Source: Paraglomus occultum
Lineage: Eukaryota > Glomeromycota > Glomeromycetes > Paraglomerales > Paraglomeraceae
NCBI GenBank assembly: GCA_910592205.1
Contig: CAJVPJ010001047.1
Span: 1 to 12,922, forward strand
Length of the DNA: 12,922 nt
Reading direction: 5' to 3'
In this document: piece after piece, positions 1 to 8,800 of the stretch
How positions within the stretch are numbered: position 1 is the stretch's first letter
Layout of the letters: every line of letters starts with the position of its first letter
The notes under the pieces: model-generated
Database searches by the model: none
Seen by the model: the letters and a program-made list of their open reading frames with translations, nothing else
Told to the model about the DNA's origin: nothing
Translations under genes and position numbers: made by a program

Positions 1-253
1 CAACTGCCACAGCACGATCTTTCTTTAAATCATTCACTAAATGTCTTATATCTCGATCATCTAACTTCGGTGGTCGGCCACTACGTTTGGTACATGTTAC
101 AGTAAGATGAGTTTTATAACGTTCTATAGTATCTTTGACAGTAGTGTACCGACGGTCTAAGACTTTGGCGATGTCGGCTACCTTATGGCCCATTTTCCAC
201 GCTCCGATAATTTCTCCACGTTGAAACTCACTCAGTTCACACCTTCCAGACAT
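1..253 (-). CDS. Tc1/mariner-type transposase, N-terminal fragment (cut by window edge)
   Basis: A complement-strand frame opens with ATG at 253 and stays open to the window edge, giving 84 residues (MSGRCELSEFQRGEIIGAWK at the start). Residues 7-48 read as a helix-turn-helix of the paired/Tc1 type (EFQRGEIIGAWKMG, then VADIAKVLDRRYTTVKDTI). They are followed by SGRPPKLDDRDIRHL at 58-72, which matches the basic GRPR-like linker between the two DNA-binding subdomains of Tc1 transposases. In this family the N-terminal part binds the terminal inverted repeats, and a C-terminal DDE/DDD nuclease domain cuts and joins DNA. That catalytic half would lie left of base 1, so whether the copy is active cannot be judged. 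No stop or frameshift is visible in the part shown. The family call is secure; the exact subfamily is not. Confidence 0.88.
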   Translation of the reverse strand, partial: MSGRCELSEFQRGEIIGAWKMGHKVADIAKVLDRRYTTVKDTIERYKTHLTVTCTKRSGRPPKLDDRDIRHLVNDLKKDRAVAV

Positions 254-469
254 CTTACGAATAAAGTTGAGATGTTTTTTGATAATCTCCAAGTTCTGTG
301 TGTTTGGAGGAAAAAAAGTTTGTTCAAATATTCGCAATATTGAGAGTGTTATGAACGTTCAAAGTCATTCGATTTTAACGGAAATTAAAATCGGGCGATG
401 TGCGGAATTATGTCCTACAAACGTGACCTTGTGTGGCTTTTGTAACACTAAAGATAAAAAATTATAAAA

Positions 470-489
470 AATTTTTTCGAAAAGCACTG
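470..489 (-). repeat. Candidate terminal inverted repeat of the Tc1-like element
   Basis: Read on the complement strand from 489, the sequence begins CAGTGCTTTTCGAAAAAATT. CAGTG is the usual outer pentamer of Tc1-type ends. It lies about 236 bp upstream of the transposase ATG, a plausible leader length. Against it, the bases just outside are not the expected TA target duplication (the nearest TA is a few bases further out), and the partner repeat lies outside the window. This is therefore a candidate boundary only. Confidence 0.35.
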
Positions 490-851
490 CCATTTAGCTT
501 TCAAATGATGCAATTTTATTGCCAATTACGTAAAGAAATTTTGATATTAAAAATGTTTGAAAAAGATGGGTTTAAATATGTTTTACTAATTGATCGACAA
601 AAATCACGGTGACTTTGTTTGAATGATAAGAAAATATATTATGTCAATAATAATAATAAGTAAACGGCATCTTTTTGGATGATTTGCACGTGAAGGGTTC
701 CGAGCCTGGGGCCGTGTTACAGCGTGCAGGGTGTGTGATTGTGATAACGATAAGCAATACCGCTTTCTGTTTATGGATATATTTGCTTTTAGTGAAACAT
801 ATTTAAGCAATCCTTGATTTTCGCACACAAAAGATGGGAAAAGTAACTTTA
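490..851. other. Intergenic, between Tc1-like element and Cys-rich protein gene
   Basis: AT-rich DNA that should hold the 3' untranslated region of the minus-strand gene ending at 852. A short AAT-rich tract lies around 643-660, and a GC-richer patch at about 690-735 fits no RNA gene I recognise. AATAAA on the minus strand (TTTATT at 847-852) overlaps the stop codon and cannot be trusted as a polyadenylation signal. No coding frame here resembles a known protein. Confidence 0.5.
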
Positions 852-1560
852 TTAGTATAAGGCAGCCTGCATCGAAGCTCTATCACCACTAAGACTTTTA
901 ACTTCGATTTGGAGATTATCCCATATAGCGAGTTGGGTAAGACTATCGTCAAAAGTAGTATACCCGTTACTAAGGGCAACTTGCCAACCAGTGTCAATTC
1001 TTTGACTTTTCTCTCCGTAGGAATTCTTCTTGGAACCAGTTACTTTCCATTCACAATTGGTAAAGCCACACGTGATAGGTCTAATGTAATTCCCACAAAG
1101 GGGACAATAACACTCGTCTTCATTGTCATGATAGTTAAAGATGCCCGAGTTTTTGAAACCCCATCGGTGGATAACCAGTTTTCCGTCAGCGTCACAGGAA
1201 GAATTGTTACAATATCCTAAATCAAAATAGCGTTCGTTCGTTAGCGCAAAAAATAAAGTATTAAATTGAAAAAATTGCCTCATTTACAAAATATTGTATT
1301 AACTTGTTTACCCCACCTTCGAGGTTTAAGCCACCCGCAGCTCCTCTCCACCTGGGAGCATCGCTACGCCATTTTCTCTTGGTAGGTTTTTCCATTCGTG
1401 AAAATTGTTGGCCGACAAACCCACCAATCGTATAACAAAAAGTGCCACCTGTACAAGAGACTGGTTTAATGTTTGTCTCTTCATCAACAGAGCTTGTTGT
1501 TGGATAAGAGTAAGAGTAAGAGTAAGAGCCAGAGTAAGAGTAGCCTTGTGCCATAGACAT
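852..1560 (-). CDS. Uncharacterised Cys-rich, possibly zinc-binding protein (two exons, 202 aa)
   Basis: Two complement-strand frames join through one intron: exon 1 is 1560-1317 and exon 2 is 1216-852. Together they make 609 nt, 202 residues plus TAA. The codon split at the junction gives Gly82, and the joined sequence (GGLNLE|GYCNNSSC) reads smoothly. Residues 6-20 are a Tyr-Ser repeat and 21-35 a short acidic linker. From about 36 there is a compact domain with GGFVGQQFSRMEKPTKRKWR at 46-65, then C84-x4-C89, C117-x-C119-x2-C122 and C131-x4-C136, and aromatic residues W138, W159 and W180 towards the C-terminus. The spacing suggests metal binding, but no catalytic motif is visible. From memory, similar proteins form a multi-copy uncharacterised family in Rhizophagus-like fungi and some protists; I cannot confirm that here. 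The start at 1560 has A at -3; an in-frame Met at codon 3 is an alternative. No signal peptide or membrane segment is seen. Function unknown. Confidence 0.82.
1217..1316 (-). other. Intron of the Cys-rich protein gene (100 bp, phase 1)
   Basis: On the complement strand the intron starts GTGGGGTAAAC at 1316 and ends TTTGATTTAG at 1217. GCTAAC at 1245-1240, 24 nt before the acceptor, is a good branch site. A second donor, GTAAAC, lies five bases inside and looks closer to consensus, but using it would shift exon 2 out of frame. The weaker GTGGGG donor is therefore chosen on frame and family sequence. Reading through reaches a TAA within the intron. Confidence 0.85.
1505..1540. repeat. TAAGAG hexamer repeat coding for Tyr-Ser
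   Basis: Six hexamers in tandem: four TAAGAG, one CCAGAG and one TAAGAG. On the minus strand they encode the Ser-Tyr/Ser-Gly run near the N-terminus of the Cys-rich protein. The unit is two codons, so copy-number change would alter the length of the repeat without breaking the frame. Confidence 0.9.
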
Positions 1561-3276
1561 TTTTATTAGCTAACAATTGTTTTAACTAGCAAAAAATCTT
1601 GTTCGACCGACTGCAACGGCGAGAAACAGGCAAAGTCGGAAATCCACGCCTTTTTATCTTTTTTGCAGTTGCCTTCCACAAAAAATTCTATTTTCCATTA
1701 TGGGTGCGATAATCGCTGGCTAACGCCAAACAAACTTTTGTTCACTGGGCGTATAAACACGCATCTCCAATCAAAGCAATGTGTGCGAGAACGAATGGGT
1801 TATTATGTAACTTCGCATCCATGTCCGATAATTAAGTCACGATTGACTATTACGAGCTGATGAAAAAGGAAACTCACCCCACTTTGCTAATGTCAGCTAA
1901 AAAGCCATTACCCTTTTGAAAACGCCATGTGATTGATCCAAACTACTGCAAGACGTGAGCCAGTTCTATCTATGACGATTACATAACAGTTAATGCCATT
2001 CATGAAAATAATAATCAGATTTATTATGTAATTGACTACTTAGTAAGTGATGCCGTAGTAAAGTTGTTTTACATTTGCATTTGACAAGCGTTTCGCCGTA
2101 CATTTGTAGAATGTACATCAACCCACCATATAACCAAGTTTTCTTGATTTTGATTGGTTTGCGTGATGTCTATATTGAAATTATTTTTTACTGCCACGAG
2201 CAGCCTCCAAACTGACTGTAACTTACAATCGGTAATTCAATGCTACTCGCCAACATTGTTATTGTCAACCAGCATACATCTGATGGCTTTGTACGTCTCA
2301 ACAATAGCGACAAAGGCGACGACGCTATTATTGACAACGCGTTTGGAAAGAGTTAATCGCTGTCTTGCAAGGCGCCAATATTTGCGCTTAAACTGAACGT
2401 TTTCTATCACAAACAACTTTTTATCCATAAATAACAAAAATACATTAACAAGTTTACGGTTTGTTTTAATAGGAGTAGGTGTCATTTAAAAATTAAAATG
2501 AGTGTAAAGTCAAGCTCTACATTTGTGTTTTATTGTTTGTATTTTAAATTATTGTTCTGCTATTTAATCTGATATTGTAAACAAACATCCAAAACGCGAC
2601 ACGGTGATGCCATCAACAAAACCAAAGTCGCGCACCTACCGCCATTGCTTTTGTCCAGCACTGTAAAAGCCAACTTGTGACATGTCGTAAATTAAGTTAT
2701 GCAACCTTGATTTACTCGGTGACCAAGTTATTCATGTTTAAATATTAATCGTTTACACAATTTACAGTCAAAAGTTTGGGTAATATTGATTATATTATAT
2801 TATATCTGATGTGTTCTTAGTTACTTATACAATTGTTATTGCTTAAATTATCTATAAAATTCAGGTTTATTCACTCGAACGTTAATTGAGCGTTATCGGG
2901 CATCAATATTTATTTGCAAATTTTGACACAAACCGAGTTTAATGTAAGATTATTACTAAGCTGTGTGCAATATATTCGTTTATCTGCGAAATTATGCAAG
3001 TTAAAATTTGAGTCAAGTCAGCTTTGACATTAGTTTTTAAGTTAACCTTGAAAAAAATAAGAGTTATTAATCGATAAAACCTTTCCCAACTGGCGGTAAC
3101 TGGCTGATAAAATTAAATGTGACCAAACATTCGTATTGTATTGGCTTCGAACTGCAAAGTTCTTACTTAAACGATTGATTATATAAACTAATCATTACAA
3201 TAAAAATATTGAGTGCGTTTTCAAGAACCAAAGATACAGCTTGGTTGGCATTATCATTTACGTACGATTCAGTTGC

Positions 3277-3319
3277 CATATGATTACTAGGCAGCAAATA
3301 TAAAAAAATTAATCATATG
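3277..3319. repeat. 10-bp perfect inverted repeat, 23-nt spacer
   Basis: CATATGATTA at 3277-3286 is exactly complementary to TAATCATATG at 3310-3319, with an AT-rich 23-nt spacer. Such repeats can arise by chance in AT-rich DNA, and no target duplication or second copy is visible. Function unknown. Confidence 0.55.
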
Positions 3320-4810
3320 AAGAGAAATCACCCTCTATCAGGTGGGTTGAATTACTCAACTAATATTATGCGTATTACTATTACGAATCTTTTTGCCAAT
3401 GGAATTGGTGATCACGAAAATCCAGCTTTGCATTTAAACCGCTTGTTGTGCGGTGATACCATCGTGATGCAAAATATGATTTGTGCCCACAATTTGTAAA
3501 TATCATCACACAATCGCTTTAACCATGTTATATGAATTGTTTGGTCGAATTGTTCAGAAAATGCTTTCTGTCGCATTGAATAATTGTTTATTCAATTCTA
3601 GCTATTGTTATGTTTAATATTTTACTAGTTCACTTTTACATTGTTATTATATTGATTATGTCACTATTAGTGCGTACCAGTAATGTCATCTGGGGTGGGG
3701 TGGATAGTTTGTTTATACATTTATGGTATTACTAATTTTGTTGGTTGATGTTCTGATGGCTCTACAGCGTAATGTTTTTGAATTTACGATACGCTTACCA
3801 TTAGGAATGGGTTCTCTTCGTATTTCGACATGTTTTCATTAGTAGTCGTCTTGATATTTCTCTTCTTGCACAAGTTATTTAGTGCAACTTGTACTAAATC
3901 CAGTTACTTAACATAATATTTGAGAATAACTAGTCGATTTCTTATTGATAACCAATATCTTTTCGTGTACCTTATTATTGACTAAATATTGGAGATGAAC
4001 TATGTACCATGCTTTCGCTTTATGTTATCAAATCCTAATGTCTGGTCATATAGTATTTAATCACGTGCAAACATAATGTTCGTTTGTCGCTCGCCGATCC
4101 TATCGAGAATGATTTATCGTTCGCGTTGATAGCAACAAACGTTTTTATTAATTTCGAATTCGGCGTTGATCATAACGGGAACTGTACCAATAATACCGAT
4201 TATGTTACGTTCTAGGGACTCGCACCAAAGCTTAATATACCAATAATCTAGCCACCTTGACCGAGTAAAGTTTGTCACATAAACGATCGTTATTACTCCA
4301 ATTTTATCTTTGCACAACCTGCGGGGCGTTCATCATAATATACACTCTTGCACCATTCGATATGTGTTTATACACTTTGCGTTACTCACGTGATAAATTG
4401 TCGAATCATATTGCTTGATGTATATTCTGTATCTCATACCAAGAATTGCTTGTATGGGTGTTTAGCCATCGACTAAATAAATTGTTTGCATGATGCTGTT
4501 TAGAAGGACAAGCCAACTACATAGGAACGAAGAATGCAGTCAGCAGGGTTAACCCATATTTTCATAATCAACAAGACATTGGTTAATGATGCTAGTGACG
4601 TACGGACACACGACTGTAAACGTAATTTCATTAATTAATGAGCCATCGCTAAATGGTAATTGTGAATGTCACTAATCCCATACCACTAATACAAATTCAT
4701 CTCACATTCTAATTTAAAGTTGGAAAGAGGATATGTATTCCGTTCGTGCAACATACGTTATACTGAATTTAATTAATTAGGAAAAAAGAAATTACGATAA
4801 TTAAATTAAA

Positions 4811-4846
4811 ATGAGATCTTTTTTATCACCCGCAGTATGAGATCTT
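4811..4846. repeat. Short direct repeat ATGAGATCTT, two copies
   Basis: ATGAGATCTT occurs at 4811-4820 and again at 4837-4846, 26 bp apart start to start, just downstream of the stop codon of the minus-strand gene ending at 4898. It probably lies in that gene's 3' region. It may be coincidental. Confidence 0.5.
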
Positions 4847-4897
4847 GCCAAGTGATCGTTCCTGTATCTGCCATTTACTCACTATTTAGACACTGAC

Positions 4898-5206
4898 TTA
4901 TTGGTCTGACGACACCGGTGGGAGTGTGTCACAATCTTCCAATAGTGCATCGGCTCTAGCATGAAAGTCGTCAAGACGTCCATCAAGTTCGTCCAAAGCT
5001 CCCTCGGCATTATCGATATCTCTTAGCAAACTATTGAGATCAAGTCCATCATCCGTATTGAGATTATCACTATGTGGGGAAGTAGTAGCAGTAGTCGTAG
5101 TAGTAGTCGTAGTCGTAGTCGTAGCAGTGGCGGTAGTCGTAGCAGCAGCAGGAGCAGCCGTGGTAGTCGTAGTAGAAGAAGATGTTGTCGTGGTAGAATT
5201 AGCCAT
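4898..5206 (-). CDS. Small Thr-rich protein with acidic coiled coil, bublin (UPF0184)-like (102 aa)
   Basis: The protein is 102 residues. Residues 4-43 are almost only Thr, Ala and Ser, including eleven Thr in a row at 29-39. Residues 55-92 form an acidic amphipathic helix: I64, A67, L71, L74, L78, F81, A85 and L88 follow an uninterrupted 3-4 heptad pattern. The segment LNSLLRDID...LDELDGRLDDFHARADALLED resembles, from memory, the conserved core of human BBLN/C9orf16 (INSMLDQIN...LDHLEE...HLHARLQELLE), a small coiled-coil protein linked to intermediate filaments in animals; fungi lack those filaments, so the role cannot be transferred. The Met at 5206 is preferred (G at -3 and +4). An in-frame ATG at 5272 would add 22 residues but has T at -3, and the frame further upstream opens only with GTG. 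No signal peptide is seen. It is divergent from the DOCK gene, 657 bp apart. The gene call is moderately secure; the family call is tentative. Confidence 0.6.
   Translation of the reverse strand: MANSTTTTSSSTTTTTAAPAAATTTATATTTTTTTTTTTATTSPHSDNLNTDDGLDLNSLLRDIDNAEGALDELDGRLDDFHARADALLEDCDTLPPVSSDQ
5084..5195. repeat. Imperfect trinucleotide repeat (GTA/GTC/GCA) coding for Thr/Ala
   Basis: A degenerate run of GTA, GTC, GTG and GCA triplets on the plus strand encodes the Thr/Ala tract of the small minus-strand protein (ACN and GCN codons). Mixed synonymous triplets show it is an old, diverged repeat rather than a fresh microsatellite. The other frames of the tract give long poly-Val and Leu/Arg runs that are artefacts. 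Confidence 0.85.
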
Positions 5207-5863
5207 ATCGTATGAAATGTCACTTGACAAATTAAAATACAATAAACGTTCAAATCTAGCAATCACCAACATGAATGGCTCGAATTGAATAACAATATTA
5301 TACCTCAATGCTTCTGGAACGGAAAAAAAAAATACTCCTATCACAATTGCTAGGTTAAAAAATTAATGTATAAACTGTAACACAATAACGTGAATAGATA
5401 GTAAACAAACTCGCAACCTACAAAAGAAAAGGTTATTTGTATATTTGTATTTTCTTGACTTTTTAATTTCTTTTCCTAAACAACGGGACACTTTCCCTCT
5501 CATCTTCGCTTACTTGGAGACTATAATTTGGCGGTGCAAGTCACCCTCAAGCTGGAATACACGATCTAAACGACAGCTCTCCTTTGATTACGTCCCAAAC
5601 CAACTACGAAACGTATCCCCCACACACAATATTGTACATAACGACCAAAAAGACAGGTAGCTTTCTTGTCGTGCTCGGCATTTTACGTTCAGTTTAAACG
5701 CTCCCTTTTGCAATAAATTCACTGACATAAAATTAATTACGTTTAAAAAACAAAAAGACAACTTACGTGAACACTACGACTCTTCTTGAATAATAAATCA
5801 TCTGTCTGTTGGCGAAAACAATTGTACTAGTAAAGTGTTTACATATATCCATACATATATACA
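5207..5863. promoter_or_regulatory. Divergent promoter interval (BBLN-like gene / DOCK gene)
   Basis: 657 bp separate two start codons pointing away from each other, so both promoters and 5' untranslated regions should lie here. A TATA-like stretch (CATATATCCATACATATATAC) sits within about 20 bp of the DOCK ATG, probably too close to serve as its TATA box. The DOCK start context is ACAATGT, with A at -3. I recognise no specific transcription-factor site, and the open frame at 5445-5660 has no coding character. Confidence 0.55.
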
Positions 5864-8800
5864 ATGTCCACTTCCGCTTCTATTTCTATCGTTCCTTCCT
5901 CCGCCTCCACGTTTACGTCTAGCTCTAGTCCCAGTTTTGTCACCCCTACTTCCAGCACCACTCCCTCTCCTACAGCTTCTACTCACATCTCCGTTCCGAA
6001 TCGCATTTCCACCTCCACGTCTGCCTCCTCCACTTCCACTCCAATTTCCACTTCCACTCCCATTTCAACCTCCACTCCAATCGCTCCCGTCTGGACACCC
6101 CTGCCTAGGTTCGCGTATGGATTTGCAATCTATCCCTTCTCTCCCAGAGCTATCAACAACTCTGAAGACTCTATTAAAGCAAGTCAAGATGGTGGCTCTG
6201 ATTCAGCATCAATGTTGTCGAATAATTCCACAACGCCTATAATACAATATCAAGTCTCGTTAGAAGTTGGAGATGAAATTTACGTATTCGAAGAACAAGG
6301 CGCATGGTATCGCGGATACGTGGTATCTCATTTACGGCAAACAGAAGAACCTTCCGTATTCGTCGGTATATTTCCTGCAAATCACGTTTACATCAAAGAA
6401 TACTTGGAGTACGCGGGATTGGCTGCAGAACCAACAGATGATGCCCCGCAATCTCCAACAAGTTCTATTTCCAAATCGGTACGACCTCCTCCACCGCTTC
6501 CATCACTCACTTGCGGAGATGATACGATAAGTGGGAGGACAGAGCCACTTGTAGACGAGATAGCTAGCGCCGTACGCGAATGGAGTAATTTATTGTCGAA
6601 ATATCTCGAGGAACGTCAGTATGAGCTATTTAACGTGGTGAAAGATCACATTAATCTTTTACTACAAGGACGTCGTCAGTTACTTGCGCAAACTCTCTCT
6701 CAAGATGAATTGAGCAAGCTACGCAAGGAATTAGTTAAACAACTTGTCTCGGGCAATTTGACACAAGAGCTTGATATAATAGTGCGGGACCCCGAGAAGG
6801 GCTTCTTGGCTGATGAGACAAACATATCAGCCATTCAATTATATCAATTACAGTCTCAATTAGCAAATATGAATATCGACAAGACTACTTCTGACCCGCC
6901 ACAGTCTCCCGGACCGCTTTCGCATAACCAGATAAACTCGGCAGAAAGAAACCACTTTCCAAAGTTTTATCATGTGTTCTTGAACGTGAAGGCGTGGGTA
7001 GCGTCCATTTCCGCTCAGGGTGAAAATACCGAGTTATATTTCTCATTGTATCTCGCATCTAAAAATGATCCTCGCTTCATCACCGAGGAATACAACATCA
7101 TTCTCAACCACAATGGTGTACCCAGAGAGCAAACTAAAATAGGAAAAATCCGAACGTTATTCACTGATATATCCCCGCACGACATACAAGAACAGGTATA
7201 CCTAGTGTGTAGAATAGTAAGAACTGGTAGTATGAAAATTGCCGACAAAGACAAAGAATCTCCAAAAGACACTAGCTCAATTTCATCAACTATTGATCAA
7301 TCACCTCCGCAACCAAATACCAAGCCTATACCTCAAACTTTCCGAAGACCGTTCGGATGTGCCATATTAGAAATAACTCATATTTTTCAGGGCAAAGAAA
7401 AAGAGTCGCTAAGCGAGCATGTGATGCCTATATACGTTCCTACCCAGGAATCAACGTTTGCCACTCTCCATGAAGACATTATTCACAGTCACATGAAAGA
7501 ATTCGAAAAATCTCCTCGCGCCGAGATGATAAGTGTCTCTATCAGACCATTCTACGGCGAAGCAGTGACGATAATCAAGGAAAACCCCGCCCTGTTACAG
7601 AACATTCCAATCACGTCCCGTCTTGGATTTGCTGATGTCGTGTTCCCTGGTGACACCCGCAACGAAATATATTTTAAACTAATGTCTGGTGATTTTACTC
7701 AAAGTCGTACTACCACAGCAAAGAACGTTCAGGTTACTGCAGAAGTCAGATTGAATAATGGTGTTTTACTGGATGACATCATTTCACAGGGTTCTGGCGA
7801 ACCAATGGTCAGTCAGTTCGAGTCACTTGTGTTCTACCATTCGAATAATCCTACGTGGAGAGAGTTGATCAAGCTGAACATACCGGCAGAAGTATTCGAA
7901 CAAGCTCACGTGTTTTTCACTTTTCGACATCGATCGACTAAAGATAAAAAGGAGGATAAATTATTCGCGTTTGCTTATCTTCCATTGTTCCCTGAAAACA
8001 GAACTTTTATAAGCGATGGTGATCATTCGCTTATCTTGTACAAATACGACAAGCAAGTAGTTACTCCGTCTGTCTATTTACACCATCAATGGTCTCCCAA
8101 CGTACCACCCCCGGAAAATGCGACAAATAATGGCAACTCATCATCGACCACCGTCAATCATAAACTCGTCCCAACAGCATCAAGAGATACCATTGTAGTC
8201 AAGACATTCTTATGCTCTACAAAATATACGCAAAACGAAGTACTTCTCAAATTGCTCAACTGGGAGAGACAATTACTACATGACGAGAATGAGATGATGG
8301 AGGTGCTAAAGAAGTTTACGTTTGTTGGAGAAGTTGAAATTGTGAAATTTCTTCAGGATATCTTTGACGCCTTGTTTGGAATCCTGGTATCATCAAAGAA
8401 TCAACAGAGCCAACTGGACGATCTTATCTTCAATGCATTAGTCACTATTCTTGGTATAGTTTCAGACAGACGATTCATGAACTTCCGTCCTGTGCTTGAT
8501 GTATATATTGAAAAGCATTTCGCATGTGCTGCAGCATCTTCCCATTTGATCAAATCTATGAATAAATTAGCCTCGAATCCGACCAACCCAGAGACTGCCA
8601 AAAATCTACGATCAGCGATCAAAGTATGGCAATACATATTCAAATTTATTATGAGATCCCGCGAATTGCAACGGACAAAGGAAACAGATATTGGTTTGTC
8701 TGGGAATTACGTCGAAGAACAATTCAAGAAAGATCTATTTGGTTTATTCAAAAGTATCGACAGACTCATGTCCAACACGACTCCGCAATCCATCATTGGC

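Larger units (their letters stand above)
1561..4897. other. Long AT-rich intergenic region, no supportable gene
   Basis: About 3.3 kb with frequent stops in all frames. The left end should hold the promoter of the gene starting at 1560, and the right end the 3' untranslated region of the gene ending at 4898. Frames of up to about 80 codons occur, for example at 1663-1860, an overlapping opposed pair at 2154-2485, 3317-3499 and 4114-4317. None resembles a known protein or shows splice-joined partners. Small features are an AT tract near 2786-2804, an inverted repeat at 3277-3319 and a 10-bp direct repeat at 4811-4846. A GC-richer island at about 2590-2690 is unexplained. I see no tRNA or rRNA. 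Confidence 0.55.

Noticed and set aside
690-735. Possible tRNA/SINE promoter (GGGTTCCGAGCC resembles a B box)
   Set aside because: No matching A box at the right distance and no cloverleaf could be drawn.
909-1220. 103-residue plus-strand frame opposite the Cys-rich gene
   Set aside because: It is an antisense shadow of exon 2, whose minus-strand reading has conserved Cys and Trp spacing.
2154-2485. Pair of opposed, overlapping 80-residue frames
   Set aside because: They cannot both be real, neither resembles a known family, and no splice partner is visible.
5034-5288. Plus-strand frame with a long poly-Val run
   Set aside because: It is an antisense reading of the Thr/Ala trinucleotide repeat and has no coding features outside it.
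5207-5344. N-terminal extension of the Thr-rich protein to 148 residues
   Set aside because: The frame opens with GTG, not ATG, which is not expected in a nuclear fungal gene. The only upstream ATG (5272) has a poor context.
5835-6242. Pro/Leu-rich 135-residue plus-strand frame
   Set aside because: It overlaps the DOCK start in another frame; its composition is a by-product of the Ser/Thr/Pro codons.
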